Positions 8,129-17,396 are shown, numbered from the stretch's first letter. The stretch is DNA of 64,000 nucleotides from Ectobacillus funiculus (GCF_004138295.1 NZ_SCFM01000020.1:1-64000); one strand, 5' to 3'. Translations and numbers: made by a program. Notes: a model not told the origin generated them from the sequence alone.

Positions 8129-8650
8129 ATGCACTTTATATACACTATGTTATTTTTGGCTGCAGCAATAAAATGGGGGGATTGGCGGAACTGGAGAGCT
8201 TACTATCCAACAATCCTGTTCTTTATTGGCGGCGACCTCTTAAAGAATGCTCTCCTGTACACTCATCGTATGTGGGAGTATCAGGAAACCGTAATTGGAG
8301 AACACATTTTCTTTGGACATCTCGTCATTAACCTCATGGTTATGGCGATTGTATATCCATCTACAATCTTAATATATCTCGGGAAATACCCGCATATTTG
8401 GTGGAAGCAGCTGTTGTGGCAGGCTTTCTGGATCCTTCTTTATGCTACGATCGAATGTATCGATCTTCACTTTAACTTGCTACATCATTATCACGGATGG
8501 AATATGTGGTGGTCATTAGCATTTGATGCTGTAATGTTTTCCATGCTGCGGCTTCATCATAAAAACCCGCTTTTAGCCTGGGGCCTTTCAATGATTTGGA
8601 TGATTGTTTTATGGAATGTCTTTGATGTACCTATGAAAACATTGAAATAG
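8129..8650 (+). CDS. CBO0543-family membrane protein, copy 1 of 3
   Basis: 173 residues with five or six hydrophobic helices rich in Trp and Tyr (KWGDWRNWRAYYPTILFFIG, LLHHYHGWNMWWSLAFD). This is the signature of the CBO0543 family of integral membrane proteins, common as tandem sets in spore-forming Firmicutes; function unknown. It is the first of three adjacent paralogues in one direction (gaps 10 and 3 nt) and diverges from the holin gene, so its promoter shares the 7955-8128 gap. Confidence 0.8.
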   Translation: MHFIYTMLFLAAAIKWGDWRNWRAYYPTILFFIGGDLLKNALLYTHRMWEYQETVIGEHIFFGHLVINLMVMAIVYPSTILIYLGKYPHIWWKQLLWQAFWILLYATIECIDLHFNLLHHYHGWNMWWSLAFDAVMFSMLRLHHKNPLLAWGLSMIWMIVLWNVFDVPMKTLK

Positions 8651-8660
8651 GGTGAACGAA

Positions 8661-9131
8661 ATGGTCTTCCCAATTTTTATAGCCATAACCTTACTACTTT
8701 TGATTTCTTTTTGTGTTACTTCGAAACGAATGCATATATTTGAGATTTTTTTCCTTTGGATGATCTCTTGGTTAATTACTCACAGCATCGCTTGGATGGT
8801 TTTTGTCAATCTTAAATGGTTAAAGCTTTCAACGGATTTAGGAAACTTTTGGACCGAGACTCTTGGCCTGCTTATCCTTTATCCTTTACTCGTTATTTGG
8901 TTCTTTGATATTTCAATGCTTATTCAGCATAAAGTAAAAAAGTACGCTCTCCTTTTATTAGCCATACTTATAATAGCTTCAGTTGAATTTTGTTTTATTT
9001 TGTTAGATACCATTATTGAAAAAAATTGGAATTTTTCTTATTCACTTATCAAGTGGTCTTTTATCGTATCTATGTCATACCTTTTATGGCAGTGGTATCG
9101 AAAAACATTATGTAAAGAGGGGCTCATTTAA
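8661..9131 (+). CDS. CBO0543-like membrane protein, copy 2 of 3
   Basis: I prefer ATG 8661, placed 6 nt after AGGGTG, over the in-frame GTG at 8652. 156 residues with five predicted helices. Sequence likeness to its neighbours is low, but length, topology and Trp placement agree. Starts 10 nt after the first copy and is surely co-transcribed. Function unknown. Confidence 0.7.
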   Translation: MVFPIFIAITLLLLISFCVTSKRMHIFEIFFLWMISWLITHSIAWMVFVNLKWLKLSTDLGNFWTETLGLLILYPLLVIWFFDISMLIQHKVKKYALLLLAILIIASVEFCFILLDTIIEKNWNFSYSLIKWSFIVSMSYLLWQWYRKTLCKEGLI

Positions 9132-9134
9132 TCC

Positions 9135-9644
9135 ATGTTTATTTTTCCAAAACACTTCGATGAAAATGAATGGTTTATAATCATTATCCTCCTTTTGAGT
9201 AGTATTTTATTTAAATTACCTAAAAGATTCCCTGCATCGATGACTATTCTTATCCTATTATTAAGTGTAGCAATCCCTAAGGTTCTTGATCACAGCATCG
9301 CTGCTATCTCGCCTTATGACTTTTATCGTTTAAATGATTCGGAGAAATATGAAGTATTTGATTTACTGTTAGATGGAGTTTATCTTCCTTTTGGTTATTT
9401 ATGCGTCTACCTTTATGATATTCTTCTTCCAAGAGGCGTTCAAATTGTCTTTTATATTCTAGTTTGGGCTATATTTGCGGTGTTTTTTGAATACATCAAT
9501 ATAAAATTAGGTTTATTTACCTACCATGGCTGGAAACTGATTTACTCATTCCCGACGTATATAACGGTTATCTCGCTATTCCTCTCCTTTTATGAATGTA
9601 TCGATTACTGCTATAAGAAGACTAAGAAAACTATCGAGGCTTAA
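9135..9644 (+). CDS. CBO0543-family membrane protein, copy 3 of 3
   Basis: 169 residues, five or six helices. The segment YINIKLGLFTYHGWKLIYSF parallels the HFNLLHHYHGWNMWWSL motif of copy 1, which places it in the same family. It starts 3 nt after copy 2 and ends the operon; a family-2 hairpin at 9689-9757 may terminate transcription. Function unknown. Confidence 0.75.
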   Translation: MFIFPKHFDENEWFIIIILLLSSILFKLPKRFPASMTILILLLSVAIPKVLDHSIAAISPYDFYRLNDSEKYEVFDLLLDGVYLPFGYLCVYLYDILLPRGVQIVFYILVWAIFAVFFEYINIKLGLFTYHGWKLIYSFPTYITVISLFLSFYECIDYCYKKTKKTIEA

Positions 9645-9688
9645 TGTTGTTGTTTACAGCAGCTTGTTTTTCCATCCCTTTCTAAACC

Positions 9689-9757
9689 AAAAGAGGACAC
9701 TGAAACAAAAAGCAACTATCCTTTCTGAATCAACGCCCTCATGCTTTCGCTTTTGGC
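9689..9757 (+). repeat. Dispersed hairpin, family 2 (copy 1)
   Basis: AAAAGAGGACACTGAA ... CTGAATCAACGCCCTCATGCTTT. Related hairpins lie at 11442-11502 and 37705-37763. Each lies just past the end of a gene or gene remnant, so it may act as a terminator. Confidence 0.6.
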
Positions 9758-9805
9758 CTATATTAACATGTAAATCTTTCTTGAGAAATAGCTGGTAATG
9801 ATGTC

Positions 9806-10081
9806 TTAAGCACCAGCTAACGCATTGAGAATGACTGCTACTCGCGCGTCCTTTAACTCGTAGTAAATCTCCAAGCCTTTACGCGTTCCTGATACGACAT
9901 TAACAGCCTTTAATTTTGCTAGATGCTGGCTAATTGTACTTTGAGGCATGCCAAATTCTTCATAAAGAGAAGTTACATTTAATGGTCCTTTTTCAATCAT
10001 AACTTTTATAAGTGCAAGGCGGGTAGGATGAGCTACTACTTTTAACATCTCTGCACTATCCCTAAATTCTTCAATGTTCAT
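9806..10081 (-). CDS. ArsR/SmtB-family transcriptional regulator
   Basis: 91 residues forming a winged helix-turn-helix: LKVVAHPTRLALIKVMIEKGPLNV, then the recognition helix GMPQSTISQHLAKLKAVNVV and a wing (GTRKGLEIYYEL). No metal-binding ELCVCDL motif is visible, so the effector may not be a metal. It stands alone; its target may be itself or the neighbouring CBO0543 operon, but no operator was identified. Confidence 0.88.
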   Translation of the reverse strand: MNIEEFRDSAEMLKVVAHPTRLALIKVMIEKGPLNVTSLYEEFGMPQSTISQHLAKLKAVNVVSGTRKGLEIYYELKDARVAVILNALAGA

Positions 10082-10463
10082 CTCGTTACCTCACTTCCCT
10101 TTTCATACCTTTCTATCATGATACAACAATATCAAAAAATAATTAAGCGTGTAAATGTTTCCAAACATTTTTTCTAAATATAGAGAAGATTCACTAATTG
10201 TCTTCGCCCTGCTCCCCGGACGAAGACAGAGGTGTAGATGCCCTCTAAAACAATAATCTATGAAAGAATAAGAAAAGGCCGCTCTAAAAGGCGGCTTCGC
10301 TTAGTTCACTTTAAGTATAACTTTTTGGGACATTTTCTAGCCCCCCGGTTTGCCTCAGTCTCCAGAATAATCTTCGACACAAAAGGAAAAAAGCGACTTT
10401 TGTGTCGAAGAACACACAGAAAGCTTCCATGAATGGGCTTCGTCCGGACCGTGCCCGCCTTTC
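10082..10463. other. Intergenic region with repeat fragment and hairpins
   Basis: Holds repeat copy C at 10201-10247, a GGCCGC/GCGGCT hairpin near 10275-10300 and a perfect 14-bp palindrome CTTCGACACAAAAG/CTTTTGTGTCGAAG at 10372-10410. The last stem lies beyond the end of the amidase gene and may terminate or stabilise its mRNA. No gene supported. Confidence 0.5.
10201..10247 (-). repeat. Dispersed palindromic repeat, copy C (fragment)
   Basis: Only the CGAAGACAGAGGTGTAGATGCCCT part survives. Confidence 0.5.
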
Positions 10464-11264
10464 TTATCGCCAGTCTGCAGCTTCTTCAGGCGACAGAAGT
10501 TTGTTGTAGTGTCCTTTTGAATCTAAGAAATTTTTGCAGTCCTTAAAATTCTGTTGCGACGTATCAAACGGACCGATTAAGAAGATAATGGAACCGTCTT
10601 CCCCGCGCTTGCAATCGAAGCCATCCCCTGTACGGAACAAGTAATCATGCACTTCTACAAGTGCATTTCCAGCGTATCCCCCAGTATAAATATATACGAT
10701 TTGAGTTTTCTTTTTCAATCCGAAAAATGCTGCTACTCCCTCCGCGTGAGCACGGGCTGCCCCGATAAGGAAATTCAAATCATTAAACTTTGTTATCTCT
10801 ACATTATCCATAAATAAGTTTTCTGTCAAAACAGCAATCATGTTTGTTTCACGAAGAACAGCATAGTTAGCGGACTTCTTGCCTCGGTCTACAATGCCCT
10901 GTTGACGGTAAAATCCCATTACATGATCGTGTACTGTATTTTGAAAAGCAATTGTACGTGAATCGGATGCACCGCTATAACGGTAAGACTCAAATCCTTT
11001 CCCGCCGCCGCTATTACAGTGAATGGAAATAAAGGCATCCGCTCCCCATGCGTTCGCGCGACTTGCACGGTCTGATAAGGATACAAACGTATCATCCATG
11101 CGTGTCATAGCTGTTTGCACGTTTTCGTATTCTTTCACTAAAATTTGATTCATTTGGCGCGCGATTTCTAGCACAATATTCTTTTCCTGCAATCCATTTC
11201 CTACCGCTCCGCTATCTTGTCCTCCATGACCTGCATCGATATAAATCTTAACTATTGACACCAT
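10464..11264 (-). CDS. N-acetylmuramoyl-L-alanine amidase, CwlC-like
   Basis: Amidase_3 domain over residues ~4-180: IYIDAGHGGQDSGA with zinc His, LQEKN with zinc Glu, FISIHCNSGG with zinc His, and VLTENLF with the catalytic Glu. The order and spacing closely follow Bacillus subtilis CwlC, a SigK-controlled mother-cell lytic amidase. Residues ~190-266 form a domain shared with the GH25 lysozyme at 6894 and ending EEAADWR. There is no signal peptide, as in CwlC. The start is uncertain by a codon (ATG or the following GTG after AGGAG). A CATAGTATA box lies upstream. Confidence 0.92.
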   Translation of the reverse strand: MVSIVKIYIDAGHGGQDSGAVGNGLQEKNIVLEIARQMNQILVKEYENVQTAMTRMDDTFVSLSDRASRANAWGADAFISIHCNSGGGKGFESYRYSGASDSRTIAFQNTVHDHVMGFYRQQGIVDRGKKSANYAVLRETNMIAVLTENLFMDNVEITKFNDLNFLIGAARAHAEGVAAFFGLKKKTQIVYIYTGGYAGNALVEVHDYLFRTGDGFDCKRGEDGSIIFLIGPFDTSQQNFKDCKNFLDSKGHYNKLLSPEEAADWR

Positions 11265-11320
11265 CTCCTATTCTCTTGTTTTACCAGCAATATGAAAAAA
11301 GCTCATAGACTGGCTTGTCT

Positions 11321-11348
11321 TATACTATGTAAAAGACAGCTAACGCGT
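11321..11348 (-). promoter_or_regulatory. SigK-like promoter upstream of the amidase
   Basis: CATAGTATA with AC 17 nt upstream on the minus strand. The flanking block (GGACAAGC-like downstream, CTGTCCTATCACGCG upstream) is shared with the two holin loci. CwlC of B. subtilis is known to depend on SigK. Confidence 0.6.
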
Positions 11349-11441
11349 GATAGGACAGATGGCCAAGTTTTCCAAACTACCAGCATTCATCTCATTTTAA
11401 TGCGCCGGAAGCATGATAGAGTGTGTAGGATTGCGCTACAC

Positions 11442-11502
11442 TAAAAGAGGACACCGAAGCCGAGAGCAAATATGCTCCCTGAATCAGTGCCCTACGCTTT
11501 CA
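11442..11502 (+). repeat. Dispersed hairpin, family 2 (copy 2)
   Basis: AAAAGAGGACACCGAAG ... CTGAATCAGTGCCCTACGCTTT, matching the other two copies. Confidence 0.6.
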
Positions 11503-11558
11503 AGCCTGAATTCTATTCATTTCCCGCAGCAAAATTACAGAGCTTTTGTTTCCTTGTC

Positions 11559-11623
11559 TTCCTAAAATTTCCGACTGCATCGAATCATTTCTAGCTGGAA
11601 GTTTATCCTTTTCGATAGTGTAA
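11559..11623 (-). repeat. Dispersed palindromic repeat, copy D (partial)
   Basis: CCTAAAATTTCCGACTGCATCGAA ... CTAGCTGGAAGTTTATCC: the outer half of the element, ending 6 nt before the gene at 11629. Confidence 0.65.
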
Positions 11624-11628
11624 GCACC

Positions 11629-12906
11629 TTATACCAATTTCTGTACTAAGAAATTCGCATCCTGAACTGCCCACTGTTGTGCAAACTGATTTTCTAGCTT
11701 CCAATAACTGATACCACGAAGACCATATTGTCTAACTGTATCAAATTTAGCTTGTATGCTGCGTGCATCCTCAAACCATACCTCATGTTGCTGCCCTGTT
11801 TCGTCAGTATATTGAAAGTAGGGAGATTGATAGGTTTCATGGTAATAGATGGTGACGCCGTACTTTGCGGCCAAGCGAATTGCTTCTTGATGACTAACTA
11901 CCTTCGCCTGTGTTCCCTTCACCCACGGAATTTTCCAGTCTCTTCCGTATAGAGGGACCCCCATGAGGATTTTATTACGCGGAATGACTGTAATCGCAAA
12001 ATTTAATATCCGTTGTACCTCGTTAATTGGAGCGATTGCTAATGGCGGCCCGCCAGCCCAGCCCCATTCATAAGTCATAAGGGTCACAAAGTCTAAGATA
12101 TTCCCTTGAGAAGCATAGTTCTGTGCTTCGTACAGTAATCCCGTTTGCTGATCACTAAGTTTGGGCGGCATTGCTGCAGAAAGGAAGAGCCCTGCTCTGT
12201 GTAGTTCAGTTGCCATTTTTTTTAAGAAATCCTCATAGTTTTTACGATCTTCTGGATATACATTTTCAAAATCAAAGCTTAAACCCTTGTAGCCTTTAGC
12301 CTTTATTGTTTTAACTATATTTGTAATGAGCGTTTTTTGTAAGTTGGGCTTACGAAGGATCGTTGCTGCAAGATCAGAGCTGAATTTTCCACCTGTAAGA
12401 TTTGCGAGGACAAGAAGAGGTGCTACATGTTGGGCTTTGGAAGCTGCTAAAATAGACGTATCTTTTATTGTGACAATAGTTCCGTTATCTGTAAAAGCAT
12501 ACGTAAATGGGGAAATATACGTAAGATACCGTCCTACATTTTTGATGTCTTTTCCTGTTTGATCACTAATACTAGTAGTATAAGCATTCACCTCAATCTT
12601 TGTCTGGATCCTTTTGGGAATAAGCAAGGTTTGCCCTATATAAATCGGCGAATAAATCGTAAGGCTGTTTGTTTGTAAAATAGCTTGCACCGTGACCCCG
12701 TATCGCTGGGCGATTGCTGGAAGGGTATCACCCACTTTAATAGTATATTGTATTAAACCAGGCGTAGGAATGACCAGTGATTGACCGACCACTAAACTCC
12801 CAGAGCTTCCTAGTTGATTTACCGCGAGTATTTGTTTTATATCAACATTGTAATATTTTGAAAGTGCCCATAAGGTATCTCCCTTTTGTACTACATGTAT
12901 TTGCAC
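11629..12906 (-). CDS. sleL: Cortex-lytic LysM-GH18 glucosaminidase (SleL/YaaH-like)
   Basis: GTG start at 12904-12906, 7 nt after AGGAGG. Two N-terminal LysM domains (residues ~1-45 with VVQKGDTLWALSKYYNV; ~50-95 with IKVGDTLPAIAQRYGV) are followed by a GH18 domain. LSFDFENVYPEDR supplies the DxE catalytic motif, and LMTYEWGWAGGPP is typical of the YaaH/YdhD/SleL group. These N-acetylglucosaminidases act on spore cortex fragments during germination. An upstream CATAAAGTA could be a SigE or SigK -10 box, but its -35 is poor. Confidence 0.92.
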   Translation of the reverse strand: MQIHVVQKGDTLWALSKYYNVDIKQILAVNQLGSSGSLVVGQSLVIPTPGLIQYTIKVGDTLPAIAQRYGVTVQAILQTNSLTIYSPIYIGQTLLIPKRIQTKIEVNAYTTSISDQTGKDIKNVGRYLTYISPFTYAFTDNGTIVTIKDTSILAASKAQHVAPLLVLANLTGGKFSSDLAATILRKPNLQKTLITNIVKTIKAKGYKGLSFDFENVYPEDRKNYEDFLKKMATELHRAGLFLSAAMPPKLSDQQTGLLYEAQNYASQGNILDFVTLMTYEWGWAGGPPLAIAPINEVQRILNFAITVIPRNKILMGVPLYGRDWKIPWVKGTQAKVVSHQEAIRLAAKYGVTIYYHETYQSPYFQYTDETGQQHEVWFEDARSIQAKFDTVRQYGLRGISYWKLENQFAQQWAVQDANFLVQKLV

Positions 12907-13058
12907 GGACGCTCCTCCTGACATTTTGCTTTTATATACTTTATGATATCCGTAATATAGATATTTTGAATTCCTGCTAAATTCTTGCTTGCATCATTCC
13001 CATTATCCTTTTCTCTGTTAACATGAAAGCTGCCTAGGTTTATGGGAAATTCATAACG

Positions 13059-13137
13059 AAAAACTCACCGATTGGCAAGCTCTGCCCTCTGGGCGAAGAC
13101 AGAGACGCAGCTGCACTTACACTGTATTCCTAAAATG
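13059..13137 (-). repeat. Dispersed palindromic repeat, copy E (partial)
   Basis: AAAAACTCACCGATTGGCAAG, GGGCGAAGACAGAG and CACTTACACTGTATTCCTAAAA; the distal third is absent. Confidence 0.7.
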
Positions 13138-13140
13138 CAA

Positions 13141-13176
13141 GAAAAAGCCCTGCAAGATGCATTCCTTGCAGGGCTG
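13141..13176 (-). terminator. Intrinsic terminator of the RND pump gene
   Basis: On the minus strand AGCCCTGCAAG, a loop, CTTGCAGGGCT, then TTTTTC, just past the pump stop codon. Confidence 0.85.
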
Positions 13177-13181
13177 AACAA

Positions 13182-16100
13182 TTAGTTTTCTTCTATTTCT
13201 TTACGGTTTTTCTTGAATAGCTTAGATAATACTTCATAAACGATAGGTACAATAATTAATGTTAATAACGTCGAACTTGTTAAACCACCAATTACTGTAA
13301 TACCAAGACCTTTCGAGATTAAACCGCCACCGCCTGAGCCCGCTGCTAATGGGATTAACGCGCCAACCGTTGCGATTGCTGTCATTAGAATTGGACGTAG
13401 ACGCGTTGCGCCAGCTTCGAGAATTGCTTCACGCATGCTCATTCCGTCACGCTCCATATGAATAATGCGGTCTACAAGGACAATGGCATTTGTTACAACA
13501 ATACCAATTAACATTAATAGACCCATCATGACGGAGACAGAGATTGTTTCACGACCGATTAATAAGCCGACAAATGAACCAATAACCGCAAATGGTAACG
13601 AGAACAGGATCGCAAACGGAGCGACACCTTCACGGAATGTGACAACAAGGATAAAGTACACGATTGCCACAGCGGCAGCCATAGCTATACCAAGCTGTGT
13701 AAATGTTTCCTTCATGTCTGCCGTTACACCGGCAACATCAACTGTAACACCTTTAGGCAAGTCTAATTTATCGATTGCTTTATCTATCTTCGGTGTGACC
13801 TTTGAAACATCATTACCAATGATTGTTCCTGAAACAGTTGCGTAGTATTCACCTTTACTGCGTGCAAGTGTATTTAACGTTGTACCTTTTTCAACCTTCA
13901 CAAGCTCCGAAAGCGGCATTGTTGCACCAGTTGCTGTCGGTACCTGTGTTGCTAACATATCATCAATTGATTTTGGCTGTGCAGATTGGTCCTGCTGTAC
14001 AATGACATTTAATGTGTCGCCGTCTTTCTTAACCGTTGTTAACACATCTTGTGTTTTTGCAGGGCTTAACATCGCGGCGATTTGTCCCGTTGTTAAACCA
14101 TACTTCAGCAATTCAGCTTGTGCTACTTTGAATGTATACTCAACGTAGGCATCTTCTACGCTAGAGGAAACATCTTTTAAACCTTTAACCTTCTTCATTT
14201 CTTTTTCTACCGTTTTTACAGATTGATTCAGTTTATCTAAATCTTCACTGTAAAATGTGTACTTAACCTCATTTGAAGAAGCGGACGTAGAAGAGAAGTT
14301 TTGGCTCTTCCATTCACCTGTTTGTCCTATGTTTTTTACATACTTTTCAATTTTATCACGAACTTCTGGGAAGTTTTTCATGTCAGGGTCAAAGATGAGA
14401 TACATCAATGCACCGCCGCCTGCTCCGCCACCCATCATGGCCGCCGTCGAATCGCCATTTTTCGTTACGGATAATTGAACGATATCAATATCATCACGTT
14501 TTAGCATCTTTTCTTCGACCACTTTAATATTAGCTAATGTATCCTCCGGCAGCTCACCTGCTTTTGGTGTGTACGTTAAGTACATCACTTTTTCTTCTTC
14601 GCTTCCCATAAAGCTAAAACCGATTAATGGTGTTAATGCCAAACTGCCGACTAATAAAACAACAGCAAGCAATGAAGTAATGATTTTATGGTTAAGTGCC
14701 TTCTCTAGGACCCCTTTATACCAATTAGATAATGCACCAGCCTCTTTATGGCTGTTTGCTGCTTTTTCGCCGTATAACTTCTTCTTAAATAAGAAGTGAG
14801 ACAATGCAGGAACAATCGTAATCGCAACAATTAACGAAGCTCCAAGTGCAAACGTCATTGTTAACGCGAATGGTGTGAATAGCTCACCGACCATACCGCC
14901 AACGAACATAAGCGGTGCGAATACGGCCACCGTTACTAATGTTGATGAGAGAATCGGCTTGAACATTTCAATTGTCGCTTCGCGTACAAGTGCTCGTCCT
15001 GTTAATTTCTCTTCTTTTAAATGCAAACGTCGGTAAATATTTTCAACTACTACGATAGAGTCATCAATTACACGACCAATGGCAACTGTAACCGCCCCGA
15101 GCGTCATAATATTTAGCGTAATATTCATCCAGTTTAACAACATAAATGCCATGAAAATGGAAACTGGAATAGAGATAATGGAAATAATTGTTGATTTAAG
15201 ATCGCGTAAGAATAGCAGAATAATTAATACAGCGATTAAACCGCCAAATACTGCTTTTTCCACCATCGTTGAAACGGATTTTTCAATTGGTGCACCTTGA
15301 TCAAGTGTTACATCGATAACAAGATCATCATATTTTGCCTTTTCTTCTTTAACGAGCTTCTTCACTTTGTTTACAACATCAACAGTGTTAGCCTGCTGAG
15401 CTTTGACAATTTGAATCGCAATGGCTTCTTTACCATTTGTACGTGAAACCGATTCCACTTTACCAACCACATCAATTGTAGCGATGTCACTTAGCTTCAC
15501 AAATGGTGATGGATTTGCTGCTGATGGTGTTACAGGAATAAGCATATTCTTTAATTCATCAGCCGTCATGAACTTACCATCGATAGCTACAGCTTGTTCA
15601 CCTTCTTTAAATTTGTAAAGCCCTAACGAAACAGAGAGGTCACTCGCTTGAATCATTTGCTTTACTTTATCCTCGGTTAAGCCAAGCTCAGCCATTTTGG
15701 CTTTGTTATAAGTAAGATCCACTTCCTCAACATGCTGACCTGTCATAGTCGCAGACGCAACACCATCGATTTTCTCGATTTTTGGAAGTAAGCTTTCCTC
15801 TACGGTTGACGTTAATTCAACAATATCCTCTTTTGAACTGCTTACACTTAAGGCAACAACCGGCATCATGTTCATGCTAACTGCTGTAGTTTTCGGCTTT
15901 TGTGCTCCTTCTGGCAATTCCACGGCATCTAACGCAGATTGCAATGCGCGTTTTGCTTCATCCATATCTACGCCGTATTCATATTCCACTTGAATACTTG
16001 CCATGTTAGAATAGGAATTTGAGTTAACTGATTTTACGTGTTCAAGATTCTCTGCTGCTTTCTCTAAGGGGATGGACACATCTTCCATTACCTTCCTAGG

Positions 16101-16268
16101 AGTTGCTCCTGGATAGACATCCGTCACAATTAAGTAAGGGATTGAAATATCCGGAATTGTTTCCATCTTCATGCGTGTACCTGAATAAATACCAGATACA
16201 GTGATAATGATTGTAAGTAACCAAACAGCTAGTTTATTCCTTAAGACAAAATTAACTAAGCCTTTCAC
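13182..16268 (-). CDS. swrC: RND-family efflux pump, SwrC/YerP-type
   Basis: 1028 residues with the RND pattern: a first membrane helix at residues ~12-30, a large external loop, six helices (LIAVLIILLFLRDLKSTI onward), a second loop and six more helices. MTLGAVTVAIGRVIDDSIVVVENIYRR is the TM4 segment carrying the proton-relay acidic residue. The Firmicute SwrC group works without the outer-membrane partners of AcrB and exports lipopeptides such as surfactin and other amphiphiles. It diverges from the TetR gene at 16363, which probably represses it. Confidence 0.92.
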   Translation of the reverse strand: MKGLVNFVLRNKLAVWLLTIIITVSGIYSGTRMKMETIPDISIPYLIVTDVYPGATPRKVMEDVSIPLEKAAENLEHVKSVNSNSYSNMASIQVEYEYGVDMDEAKRALQSALDAVELPEGAQKPKTTAVSMNMMPVVALSVSSSKEDIVELTSTVEESLLPKIEKIDGVASATMTGQHVEEVDLTYNKAKMAELGLTEDKVKQMIQASDLSVSLGLYKFKEGEQAVAIDGKFMTADELKNMLIPVTPSAANPSPFVKLSDIATIDVVGKVESVSRTNGKEAIAIQIVKAQQANTVDVVNKVKKLVKEEKAKYDDLVIDVTLDQGAPIEKSVSTMVEKAVFGGLIAVLIILLFLRDLKSTIISIISIPVSIFMAFMLLNWMNITLNIMTLGAVTVAIGRVIDDSIVVVENIYRRLHLKEEKLTGRALVREATIEMFKPILSSTLVTVAVFAPLMFVGGMVGELFTPFALTMTFALGASLIVAITIVPALSHFLFKKKLYGEKAANSHKEAGALSNWYKGVLEKALNHKIITSLLAVVLLVGSLALTPLIGFSFMGSEEEKVMYLTYTPKAGELPEDTLANIKVVEEKMLKRDDIDIVQLSVTKNGDSTAAMMGGGAGGGALMYLIFDPDMKNFPEVRDKIEKYVKNIGQTGEWKSQNFSSTSASSNEVKYTFYSEDLDKLNQSVKTVEKEMKKVKGLKDVSSSVEDAYVEYTFKVAQAELLKYGLTTGQIAAMLSPAKTQDVLTTVKKDGDTLNVIVQQDQSAQPKSIDDMLATQVPTATGATMPLSELVKVEKGTTLNTLARSKGEYYATVSGTIIGNDVSKVTPKIDKAIDKLDLPKGVTVDVAGVTADMKETFTQLGIAMAAAVAIVYFILVVTFREGVAPFAILFSLPFAVIGSFVGLLIGRETISVSVMMGLLMLIGIVVTNAIVLVDRIIHMERDGMSMREAILEAGATRLRPILMTAIATVGALIPLAAGSGGGGLISKGLGITVIGGLTSSTLLTLIIVPIVYEVLSKLFKKNRKEIEEN

Positions 16269-16315
16269 TGCTACACCTACCTTTAATTAACTTATCTAGA
16301 TCACTCATTTATAGT

Positions 16316-16333
16316 AATGACTAATCAGTCATT
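16316..16333. promoter_or_regulatory. TetR-type operator between pump and regulator
   Basis: Perfect palindrome AATGACT-AATC-AGTCATT in the 94-bp divergent gap. TGACT(N4)AGTCA is a classic TetR/QacR-like site. Its location suggests control of both genes. Confidence 0.75.
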
Positions 16334-16362
16334 TGTCAACAATATAACCTGGGAGCGAGAAG

Positions 16363-17196
16363 ATGATTAAAAAACAATTAATTATGGAAAAGGCGCTAGA
16401 GCTTTTTGCAAAACAAGGCTTCGAAGCCACATCCGTTCAACAAATAACTGAGTATTGCGGTATTTCTAAAGGTGCTTTTTATTTATCTTTTAAGTCAAAG
16501 GATGAATTGATTTTAGCCCTAATCGATCATTTCATGATCCAACTCACATCTGATATTGACTACGTGGTCAGAGATGCGAGTGATGATCAAAAACTTTTAT
16601 ATGAGTTCTATTACACAGCATTTAATTCTTTTTATAAACATTCTGATTTCGCGAAAATTCTCATTAAAGAGCAAGCACAATCATTTAACCAAGAACTCAT
16701 CTTCAAATTTCATTACTACGACAGATTGATTGAAAAAAATATCTTAGCGATGATTGAACGTTTATATAGTAAAGAGGCCGATCAGACAAAATATGATATT
16801 ATGTATTGTATTAAAGGCTTCATGAGTATTTATTCCCATCTATTTTTATTCTATAACGTACCATTGGATTTGGAGCTATTGGCTCGATCGCTTGTGGAAA
16901 AAACAAATGTACTGGCAAGACATACAACGATACCATTCATTTCACAAGAGCTGCTCCAAATGTGTAAGCAACCGATGAATGAAGAGGTAACAAAGGAGCA
17001 AATTCTTGAAATTATGGAGCAAAAAATAGCAGAAATCGAAGAGGGTATTGAAAAAGAATCGGTAATCCTGCTCAAGCAACAGCTGCTTGAACCGAGCTTT
17101 GGACCTGCAATCGTGAAAGGGTTACTAGAAAATATTCGCAATCACCCCCATTGTAAATGGATTGCTTATTTACTTCGTAACCATTATGAATTGTAA
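16363..17196 (+). CDS. TetR/AcrR-family repressor, YerO-like
   Basis: 277 residues. The N-terminal helix-turn-helix is clear: ALELFAKQGFEATSVQQITEYCGISKGAFYLSFKSKDEL. The long C-terminal domain is helical and ligand-binding by analogy. AGCGAGAAG precedes the ATG. The arrangement with an SwrC-type pump mirrors B. subtilis YerO-YerP (SwrC), where the TetR protein represses the pump. The palindrome at 16316-16333 is its likely site. Confidence 0.88.
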   Translation: MIKKQLIMEKALELFAKQGFEATSVQQITEYCGISKGAFYLSFKSKDELILALIDHFMIQLTSDIDYVVRDASDDQKLLYEFYYTAFNSFYKHSDFAKILIKEQAQSFNQELIFKFHYYDRLIEKNILAMIERLYSKEADQTKYDIMYCIKGFMSIYSHLFLFYNVPLDLELLARSLVEKTNVLARHTTIPFISQELLQMCKQPMNEEVTKEQILEIMEQKIAEIEEGIEKESVILLKQQLLEPSFGPAIVKGLLENIRNHPHCKWIAYLLRNHYEL

Positions 17197-17229
17197 GGAG
17201 CACTCTGCACATAGGTTGAGGTAGAATAA

Positions 17230-17363
17230 AGAAAACTCGCCGACTGGCAAGCCCTGCTCTTGGGCGAAGACAGAGGCGTAGTTGCCCTTATACTGTAGTG
17301 CTAAAATTTCCGACTACGCCGAATTCACTTCTAGCTGGAAATTTATACTTTCTTACAGTGTCA
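17230..17363 (-). repeat. Dispersed palindromic repeat, copy F (full)
   Basis: Best-preserved copy on this strand: AAAACTCGCCGACTGGCAAG, GGGCGAAGACAGAGGCGTAG, CTAAAATTTCCGACTACGCC, then CTAGCTGGAAATTTATACTT and CTTACAGTG. Confidence 0.85.
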
Positions 17364-17364
17364 A

Positions 17365-17396
17365 AAAGCCCTTCCGTTTGAGGAAAGGGCTTCATT
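17365..17396 (-). terminator. Terminator after the second lysozyme cassette
   Basis: On the minus strand GAAGCCCTTTCC, a loop, GGAAGGGCTT, then TTTG. It lies next to repeat F and can stop transcription of the holin-lysozyme operon. Confidence 0.7.

Noticed and set aside
10238-10432. 64-residue plus-strand ORF rich in Arg/Lys
   Set aside because: No ribosome binding site; it runs through a repeat fragment and two hairpins, so the basic composition comes from stems.
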